A stretch of 10,887 nt of DNA. It comes from Xanthobacteraceae bacterium. GTDB lineage: Bacteria; Pseudomonadota; Alphaproteobacteria; Rhizobiales; Xanthobacteraceae. The position numbers and the translations under genes are program-made. The notes under the pieces are model-generated. The model made no database searches. It was given only the letters and a program-made list of their open reading frames with translations, and was not told where the DNA came from. This document shows, in pieces, positions 5,798-10,887 of this stretch. The stretch's first letter is position 1. The number at the start of each line of letters is the position of its first letter. Where the stretch lies: the NCBI GenBank assembly GCA_030043175.1, contig JASHYD010001128.1, positions 1 to 10,887 on the forward strand, written 5' to 3'.

Positions 5798-7503
5798 CCC
5801 CGATTCTGCGTCGTCACGTTCAAGAGCGCTGGCGTACCGGACCGCACCGCGTCAAAGGCGCGGCGAAGCGCCGGCATCAGTTGCTCCGGGTTGGTGACCT
5901 TCTCTCCAATTGCGCCGCACGACTCGGCGACCTTCTCGAAATCCGGCGCCGGATTGAGATCAACCAGCGGCATGGTATTGGCTTTGGCGGTGTGGCCGTC
6001 CGGATAAACGTCGCGGGTGGCCTGCCGGACCGCATGCCAGGCATGATTATTGGCGATGATGGTAAGTGTCGCCAGCTTTTCGGCGCGGGCCACATAGTGA
6101 AAGGCGAGTGGATTGCCGAAGTAATACGACCCGTCGCCGACCGCCGCGATCACCTCGCGCTCGGGCGCGGCAAGCTTTGCGCCGAGCCCGCCGCCGAGCC
6201 CGAAGCCGAGGCCGCCGGCGAGGCTTGATCCCAGATAGCTGCGCGGCGTCGTCAGGTCCAACCCGCCGACCGGGAGCCCCAGTTCATTAATGATGATCGC
6301 GTCCTTCGCCTTGAGTTCATTGAGGCAGTGGGCGAGGTAGAGCGGGTGGATCGGGGTCTGGTCCTTAACCTGAGCGATCATTTTCTTGCGTCTGGCGATC
6401 ATGTCCTGCCGGAGTTCGCCAAGCGCCTTGCGCCGCGCCTCGATCGCGGCGCCGCGGCCGCGCATCGTCAGCGCAAGGCTTTCACGCAGCATCGTCAAAG
6501 CCGCGCCGGACTCACCCGTTACCAGCAGGTCCGCTTCGAACTCCCGGAACGGATAGCGCGTAAACAGCGGGTCCGGCCCGAAGCAGACGACTTTGGCGCC
6601 CTCTCTGAGCGGATGGAGGCGCGGGATCCACGGTACCGCGCTATCGAACACCGCGACCGCATCGGCCTTGGCAAGCAACGCGGCCGGGTCGAAGCCGAGG
6701 CACATCGGATGGTCGGTCGGCAGACTGATGTCGCGTGCTTCCGATTGCACCACCGGGATGGCGAATTCGTCGGCCAGCGCGGCCAGCTTCGCCATGGCCG
6801 CGGGGTTGCGGCCGGCCGACGAGGTCAGGATCAGCGGAAACTCCGCCGCTGTCAGCATCGCGGCGGCACGTTCCACCGCCTCCGATGACGGCACCGCCGC
6901 ACTCGCGCCGAGGGGCCGCACGGTGTCGCGCCGCGGCGCTACTGGCGGATTGGCCAAGACTTCCCGGGGCAATGTCAGATAGACCGGCCCACACGGCTCC
7001 GACATGGCGATGTCGAGAGCGCGGTCGACCACCGACTCCGCCGGCTGGCCGGCGCGCAGCTCGTAATCCCACTTCACGAATTCGCGGACGAGGCCGCCCT
7101 GGTCGAACATCTCCTGGCCCCAGTGGATCGAACGGTTTCGGGAAGCCACGTGGCCGGTTTCGGTGAGCGGGGTGCGGCCGGCGCCGAGAATGATCGGAAC
7201 ATTGTCGCGTGCGGCGTTCATCAGGGCGCACGCGGCGTTGGCGGTGCCCACCGTCACATGCACCATCACCATCGCCGGCTTGCCGCTGACCCGATAGTAG
7301 CCGTGCGCCATCGCGACTGCGACGTTCTCGTGCGGCACGGTGATGACGCGGGGATATTTGCGGTTGCTGCCGGGATTGCGCGACAGAGCCTCGATGATCG
7401 GGGCAAAATCCGTGCCGGCATTCGCGAGCACGTAATCGACGCCGCGGTCGGCGAGGCGGGAGAGAAAGGACTCGGCAGTCATGCGCGCGGCAGTATCGGT
7501 CAC
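5794..7503 (-). CDS. thiamine-diphosphate-dependent enzyme (acetolactate synthase-like)
   Basis: 569 residues, within the normal range of the acetolactate synthase/benzoylformate decarboxylase superfamily; cytoplasmic. The N-terminal pyrimidine-binding domain has YVLANAGTDF and E59 in VPHENVAVAMAHGY, the Glu that activates ThDP. The middle domain covers roughly 190-330. The C-terminal domain has the GDG (456-458) ... NN (485-486) diphosphate/Mg motif. Start: GTG 7503 has GAGG 7 nt upstream (7511-7514 on the complement); an upstream in-frame start at 7584 has no such support. Such enzymes decarboxylate or ligate 2-oxo acids; which one is not readable here. The last bases of the gene, including the TAA, overlap an IS605-like end, so the natural C-terminus may have been trimmed by a few residues. 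An MFS gene lies 178 bp upstream on the same strand. Confidence 0.85.
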   Translation of the reverse strand: MTDTAARMTAESFLSRLADRGVDYVLANAGTDFAPIIEALSRNPGSNRKYPRVITVPHENVAVAMAHGYYRVSGKPAMVMVHVTVGTANAACALMNAARDNVPIILGAGRTPLTETGHVASRNRSIHWGQEMFDQGGLVREFVKWDYELRAGQPAESVVDRALDIAMSEPCGPVYLTLPREVLANPPVAPRRDTVRPLGASAAVPSSEAVERAAAMLTAAEFPLILTSSAGRNPAAMAKLAALADEFAIPVVQSEARDISLPTDHPMCLGFDPAALLAKADAVAVFDSAVPWIPRLHPLREGAKVVCFGPDPLFTRYPFREFEADLLVTGESGAALTMLRESLALTMRGRGAAIEARRKALGELRQDMIARRKKMIAQVKDQTPIHPLYLAHCLNELKAKDAIIINELGLPVGGLDLTTPRSYLGSSLAGGLGFGLGGGLGAKLAAPEREVIAAVGDGSYYFGNPLAFHYVARAEKLATLTIIANNHAWHAVRQATRDVYPDGHTAKANTMPLVDLNPAPDFEKVAESCGAIGEKVTNPEQLMPALRRAFDAVRSGTPALLNVTTQNRG

Positions 7504-7584
7504 GGGATTTCCTCGTTTGGTAAGTGAAACCAACTTCCCCCAGCAGGCAGGAGTGGATTGGCCCAAGGCGTAACCCACCCTCAC

Positions 7585-7646
7585 GGCGGATTGCGCTTCG
7601 TTTTATCGTCGGGCCGGCTAAAGGCCGGACCGCTACTTAATCCGCC
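7585..7646. repeat. intergenic palindromic (REP-like) element
   Basis: Outer arms GGCGGATT (7585-7592) and AATCCGCC (7639-7646) are exact reverse complements and enclose an inner 5-bp hairpin CCGGC/GCCGG. Repeats built on GGCGGATTxCGC...AATCCGCC are common between genes in Bradyrhizobium-like genomes (recollection). Just before it, TAACCCACCC at about 7571-7580 resembles a second such element. It sits between the MFS and ThDP genes and could stabilise or end the MFS transcript. Confidence 0.5.
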
Positions 7647-7681
7647 CTACGAAGGGCAGGGTGAAATGGGACGCCACTCTA

Positions 7682-8887
7682 TCATGCAGCGGCCGGGGTA
7701 CGGCTAGTCAGGTCCAGCGTCGGCGCAAGTCCGATGGTCAAGAGGACGATCGTGGCCATCGGTACGAACGCCGCCGCCGGCAGGCCGGTCAAATCCCAAG
7801 CGATGCCGCTGAGGATCGGGACGACCACCGCGCAGGAATAGCTGATGGTGAACATGCCGGCCGCCATGCGCGGCACGTCTTCCTCGCAGGTGAGGATGGG
7901 CGGCAACGCAAGGACCAGGATCAGGAGCGACGCCGTGGAAAAACCGATCAGTCCGACGGATGCCAGAACGATCGGAGCATTGCCTAAGGTGACCCCAAGC
8001 GCGCCCACGAGGGTCAGCGCCCCAAAGGCGACGTAGGTTGCGGCCCGGCGTTCGAACCGGCCGGCGAGCCATAACAGCAGGAAGGATCCGGGCAATTGTG
8101 CCGTGTTAAGTACCACCAGCGCGGGGCCAACCAGATCGGGATGGCCGATTTGAGTGAGGTAGTCGGGTAGGAAATGATTGGTTGTGAAATACGATGCATT
8201 GGCACCGCCAAGCACAAGACCCAATCGCCACAGTACGCCAGAGCTCCAGTCCGGCCACCATCGATGGTGAGAGACATCTTTGAGCGCGTGGCGGCGCGGT
8301 GCGGCGGCGAGAATGACCATCGCTACGGCAGCACACGGCGCGGCCCAGAACGCAAAGCCGAGCCGCCAGCTTCCCCCGACCAGCGGCAGCACGACGGGCA
8401 ACGTGAGCATCACCGGCAAGATTTCTCCGATCAGCAGCCCATTGGCATACACCGCCGTCGCAAAGCCGATACGGCGGGGCATCCAGGAGCGTGCCAACGG
8501 CGGCATCGATGGATGCATCACGGCGACGCCGAAGCCCGTCACGACGGTGGCGGCGTAGAGCGCCAGCACATTGGGCGCGGTCCCCCGCAGCGCAGAGCCC
8601 AATGCGGTAATAAGTAGCCCGGCTACCACGGTTGTAGCCGCGCCGAAGCGGACAATCAGCAGCGAGCCCGGAATGGCAGCGCAGGCGAACAGCACCACCG
8701 GCAGGCCGGCCAGGATGCCGATCTCGGTCTCGGACATCTGCAGGTCGCGATGAATGAGCGGAATCAGCGGCGGCACGGCCAGAATAGTCATCCGCATGCC
8801 GTTACCGGCGAGCCACAGCAAAATGACGCGGTTGAGCGTAGATGCGACCGAGGTGCCGCTGTCATCCACCGTCCCAAGTGATCGCAT
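7682..8887 (-). CDS. MFS transporter, CynX/NimT type
   Basis: 401 residues, strongly hydrophobic, about twelve membrane helices in two halves joined by a hydrophilic loop (RRHALKDVSHHRWWPDW, near 200). The first half has the subfamily pattern PPLIPLIHRDLQMSETEIG followed by GLPVVLFA and the short cytoplasmic loop with RFG. These mark the cyanate/nitroimidazole (CynX/NimT) branch of the major facilitator superfamily, proton-coupled carriers in the inner membrane whose substrates are mostly unknown. Start: ATG 8887 has GGAG 8 nt upstream (8896-8899 on the complement); GTG 8905 lacks one. It may carry the compound handled by the neighbouring ThDP enzyme or CoA-transferase, but nothing in the sequence fixes that. 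Confidence 0.88.
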   Translation of the reverse strand: MRSLGTVDDSGTSVASTLNRVILLWLAGNGMRMTILAVPPLIPLIHRDLQMSETEIGILAGLPVVLFACAAIPGSLLIVRFGAATTVVAGLLITALGSALRGTAPNVLALYAATVVTGFGVAVMHPSMPPLARSWMPRRIGFATAVYANGLLIGEILPVMLTLPVVLPLVGGSWRLGFAFWAAPCAAVAMVILAAAPRRHALKDVSHHRWWPDWSSGVLWRLGLVLGGANASYFTTNHFLPDYLTQIGHPDLVGPALVVLNTAQLPGSFLLLWLAGRFERRAATYVAFGALTLVGALGVTLGNAPIVLASVGLIGFSTASLLILVLALPPILTCEEDVPRMAAGMFTISYSCAVVVPILSGIAWDLTGLPAAAFVPMATIVLLTIGLAPTLDLTSRTPAAA

Positions 8888-8969
8888 CAGGGCTTCTCCG
8901 GCCACGGTTTTTTACTCAAGCGGCCAAAGCAGTGCGCCCGCGGCTGTTGTTGAGGGAGCGGATCGGCAA

Positions 8970-8993
8970 GCCTCAAGACGCCGCCTCAAGACG
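8970..8993. repeat. short direct repeat, 13-bp period
   Basis: GCCTCAAGACG occurs twice (8970-8980 and 8983-8993), offset by 13 bp, in the 240-bp gap upstream of the MFS gene. It could be two binding half-sites of a regulator of the MFS gene, or a slippage duplication. Confidence 0.4.
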
Positions 8994-9033
8994 TGTGGGC
9001 CAGGCCGGCGTGCATCTGTTGCAGGACGCCGGT

Positions 9034-9067
9034 AAAAAAAGCAGCTGGCCGGGACGAAGCCCGGCCA
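9034..9067 (-). terminator. intrinsic terminator of the VOC gene
   Basis: Read on the minus strand, arms TGGCCGGG and CCCGGCCA (9046-9067) pair perfectly over 8 bp around a 6-nt loop, followed after GCTGC by seven T (complement of 9034-9040). It lies about 60 nt after the VOC stop codon and in front of the MFS gene, so it should separate the two transcripts. The T run is five bases from the stem, a little far for the strongest terminators. Confidence 0.6.
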
Positions 9068-9127
9068 TGACGATATGCATGGGTTGCACACCCGGGGCAG
9101 GCGGGTGATGACGCCGGCTTGCCGGAT

Positions 9128-9952
9128 TTACGGCAGATAAACGGGCTTCGGCCGTTCGTTCAGCTCGATGTAGGTGCCCCAGGGATCCGTGATGAACGCC
9201 AGCGCCACGCCGGATTGTTCGTTCTTTGTGTAGGGCCGGTCAAGCTTGATGCCGTTGGCCTCGAGCTTCTTGATGAAGCCCTGCAGGTCGGTGACGTCGA
9301 AGCCGATGTGATCGAGAACCCGCCCTTTGGTCGGGGACTGCGCCATATCGGCCTTGTTGAAGCGCAGCTGCACGCCCGGGATGTCATCGAGCGGGGCGTT
9401 GTTGCGCGAGCTTGGCTTGGCGCCGAAGATCTTTGCGTACCAGGCTTGGCTCTCGGCGATCGCGGATTGAGGCAAGAAGAAGTGCACGTGCTCGTGCCGG
9501 ATCGGAACGTTCTGGTTCTTGTTCTCCAGAATTTCGATTCTCAGCCCGTCAGGCGTTACGACGTAGGCTTGATCGAGTCTTCCGTTGTTCCCCGGCAGCA
9601 CCGGAACGCCCGCGGCCTTCCATTTCGCGACGGATTCCTGAACGTTCTGGACGATGAACCCGACGTGGTTCACAACCGAACCGACTGTGCCGCCGGTCGC
9701 CGGCGGTGCGTCGGCGGCCCCCAGATTGAGATTTATCACGACGCCGGGGAATATTACGCGTTGCAGCCGACCGGGCCCGCCGTCGGTGCCGCCCATGGCA
9801 AGAAAGATTTTCTTATTGGCCTCCACGTCGCGCGAATTGAGGTGCCAATGTCCCATTGTGACGCCTGCTTCGTTAGGCGCATAAGGCTGGGCCCATGCCG
9901 CACCCACCGTCAGGCTCGAGATGAGCCACAGAGCCGAAATCAATCTCTTCAT
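9128..9952 (-). CDS. exported two-domain VOC (glyoxalase-fold) protein
   Basis: 274 residues. The N-terminus MKRLISALWLISSLTVGA ... AWA|QP is a Sec signal peptide with likely cleavage after A21, so the protein is periplasmic. Two glyoxalase/bleomycin-resistance (VOC) repeats follow. Repeat 1 (about 33-145) has MGHWHLNSRDV (H35/H37), NHVGFIVQNV (H96) and RIEILENK (E140). Repeat 2 (about 153-268) has HEHVHFFLP (H155/H157), LDHIGFDV (H215) and DPWGTYIELNERP (E263). His and Glu at these positions are the usual metal ligands of the fold (glyoxalases, extradiol dioxygenases, fosfomycin resistance). Start: ATG 9952 has GGGAGG 5 nt upstream; a longer frame from 10030 would bury the signal peptide. 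Most VOC enzymes are cytoplasmic, so export is unusual. The reaction is unknown. It has its own terminator downstream. Confidence 0.85.
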   Translation of the reverse strand: MKRLISALWLISSLTVGAAWAQPYAPNEAGVTMGHWHLNSRDVEANKKIFLAMGGTDGGPGRLQRVIFPGVVINLNLGAADAPPATGGTVGSVVNHVGFIVQNVQESVAKWKAAGVPVLPGNNGRLDQAYVVTPDGLRIEILENKNQNVPIRHEHVHFFLPQSAIAESQAWYAKIFGAKPSSRNNAPLDDIPGVQLRFNKADMAQSPTKGRVLDHIGFDVTDLQGFIKKLEANGIKLDRPYTKNEQSGVALAFITDPWGTYIELNERPKPVYLP

Positions 9953-9990
9953 TGGATCCTCCCGTTGATCGCGCATCGGTGCCAGCGATC

Positions 9991-10022
9991 CTCCGCACAT
10001 TAGCACCTGCGGAGCGTTTTTT
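9991..10022 (+). terminator. terminator-like hairpin, + orientation
   Basis: CTCCGCA (9991-9997) pairs with TGCGGAG (10008-10014) around a 10-nt loop, then CG and six T (10017-10022). It looks like an intrinsic terminator on +, but no + gene ends nearby. On the minus strand it lies just upstream of the VOC gene, where it could be a leader hairpin or operator. Confidence 0.35.
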
Positions 10023-10112
10023 GAAAGCACCGGAGGGGAGAGGCCAGACCCTTCATGGCCCTGTCGAAGACGGGCGTGAACGCCCTTATCGCAAGCGGGG
10101 AGAGGGACAGGA

Positions 10113-10126
10113 GGGGCGATTGCCCC
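10113..10126 (-). terminator. short GC hairpin after CoA-transferase
   Basis: Arms GGGGC/GCCCC with a 4-nt loop, 14 nt beyond the CoA-transferase stop. There is no T run, so a terminator role is weakly supported. The nearby GGGCG/CGCCC hairpin and GGGGAGAGGG stretch resemble intergenic repeats of rhizobial genomes (recollection). Confidence 0.25.
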
Positions 10127-10140
10127 GCCCGACGAGGAGA

Positions 10141-10887
10141 CTAACGGCGGGAAGAGAACTCCGCGTGCACTTTTTCCGAATGCTCGCCGAGGGCCGGCAC
10201 TGCGCCGTATCCTTGTGCCCTCGTACGGGGAGGCGACGGATAGGACACCGGCCCCGACGGTGTCGCGATCGCGATGCGGCGTAGATGCGGATGCTGGGTC
10301 AAAACCGCCATGTCGCTTACCCGTGCGAACGCAATCTGGGCGGCGTCGAGCTTGGTCGACAAAACAGCGACATCGGTCCCGCCAAATGCCGCCTGCACCC
10401 GCGCGTCGGTCTCGGCCCGGCGTCTCACCCGCTCGACGTTGGTGGCAAAGGCCAGATCAGCCGCGAGCGCCGCATCGCCGAGCACATCATTCGCGAGGAC
10501 GCGCCATTCGCGATCGCTCTGGATCGAAATCAAGATATCGGCGCCGTCGCGGGTTTTGAAAACCCCGTACGGCGCGATGCTCGGATGGGCAAGGCCGATG
10601 CGCAGCGGAGTCCTGCCGCCTTCGTGTTGCAAGAGCGGCACCGTCATCCAATCTGCCATCGCATCGAACATCGAGATGGAAATCTCGGCGCCCTGTCCGC
10701 TGCGCGCGCGTGCAATCAGCGCCTCGAGGATCGCCTGATAGGCATTCAGGCCGGCCGCGATATCGGCCACCGATACCCCAACGCGCGCGGGAGCCTCCGG
10801 ACCGCCGGTGATGTGGGCCAGGCCGGCCTCGGCCTGAATCAGGAGATCATAGGCCTTGCGCCGAGCATAGGGGCCGCTCTCGCCATA
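10141..10887 (-). CDS. CaiB/BaiF family III CoA-transferase, 3' part
   Basis: The frame is open from the right edge of the window to TAG at 10141-10143, giving 248 residues; the N-terminal ~150 residues expected for a ~400-residue family member lie outside. The visible part starts YGESGPYARRKAYDLLIQAE, where the Asp of AYDLL lines up with the catalytic Asp of formyl-CoA transferase and AMACR. It goes on with RVGVSVADIAAGLNAYQAIL, ISMFDAMADWMTVPLL, and HPSIAPYGVFKTRDG, all typical of the family. These enzymes move CoA between carboxylic acids, or racemise acyl-CoAs. The substrate is not readable. The GTG at 10770 is internal, not a start. It is 188 bp upstream of the VOC gene on the same strand; co-transcription is uncertain because hairpins lie between. 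Confidence 0.88.
   Translation of the reverse strand, partial: YGESGPYARRKAYDLLIQAEAGLAHITGGPEAPARVGVSVADIAAGLNAYQAILEALIARARSGQGAEISISMFDAMADWMTVPLLQHEGGRTPLRIGLAHPSIAPYGVFKTRDGADILISIQSDREWRVLANDVLGDAALAADLAFATNVERVRRRAETDARVQAAFGGTDVAVLSTKLDAAQIAFARVSDMAVLTQHPHLRRIAIATPSGPVSYPSPPRTRAQGYGAVPALGEHSEKVHAEFSSRR

Noticed and set aside
9119..10003. 294-residue open frame on + opposite the VOC gene
   Set aside because: The minus strand has a signal peptide, ribosome site and VOC ligands in this span; the + frame shows nothing recognisable.
10141..10770. Reading the CoA-transferase as a complete 209-residue protein starting at 10770
   Set aside because: The GTG lies inside a conserved stretch (GVSVADIAAG) and the same frame continues with family sequence to the window edge.

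Overview
The window reads as accessory catabolic DNA from a GC-rich proteobacterium, most likely an alphaproteobacterium of the Bradyrhizobium/Rhodopseudomonas type. That is inferred from gene content (a Bug/TctC solute receptor, a UbiD-type decarboxylase, a family III CoA-transferase, an orphan ThDP enzyme, a CynX-type MFS carrier) and from the GC-rich palindromes between genes. No rRNA, tRNA or marker gene is present, so the assignment is tentative. I saw no tRNA gene and no CRISPR array.

Layout. 1-330: 3' end of an alpha/beta-hydrolase gene on +, broken by a one-base frameshift. 331-768: no convincing protein gene; two GC-rich hairpins and a stretch that could fold as a structured RNA with competing stems. 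769-1518: RraA/HMG-aldolase-like gene (+). 1693-2106: small Rieske [2Fe-2S] ferredoxin (+). 2107-2815: a poorly coding, probably degenerate stretch with a tandem 11-bp repeat and one reading frame interrupted by a single stop. 2816-4285: UbiD-family decarboxylase (-). 4286-4557: divergent intergenic region with a 21-bp operator-like palindrome. About 4558-5649: TctC/Bug periplasmic receptor (+) with no normal start codon next to its signal peptide. 5716-5797: a short piece that looks like the right end of an IS200/IS605-type (TnpB-carrying) element. 5794-7503: ThDP-dependent enzyme (-). 7682-8887: CynX-like MFS transporter (-). 9128-9952: exported two-domain VOC protein (-) with a downstream intrinsic terminator. 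10141-10887: CaiB/BaiF CoA-transferase (-), cut by the right edge.

How the genes could work together (inference): the periplasmic receptor and the MFS carrier handle an organic acid; UbiD decarboxylates an aromatic or unsaturated acid with prenylated FMN; the Rieske ferredoxin feeds electrons to an oxygenase not seen here or acts in an oxygenase complex; the RraA-like protein, ThDP enzyme and CoA-transferase would act on 2-oxo acids and CoA esters further down. No substrate can be named from the sequence. The prFMN-making flavin prenyltransferase, an oxygenase subunit and TctA/TctB membrane partners are absent from the window.

Most notable: the orphan IS605-like right end, whose last bases supply the stop codon of the ThDP gene; two probable frameshift or start lesions (hydrolase, tctC), which point either to decay or to sequence errors; a perfect palindrome in front of ubiD; and the RNA-like fold at 571-678. 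I found no clearly new multi-gene system; the gene families themselves are known.
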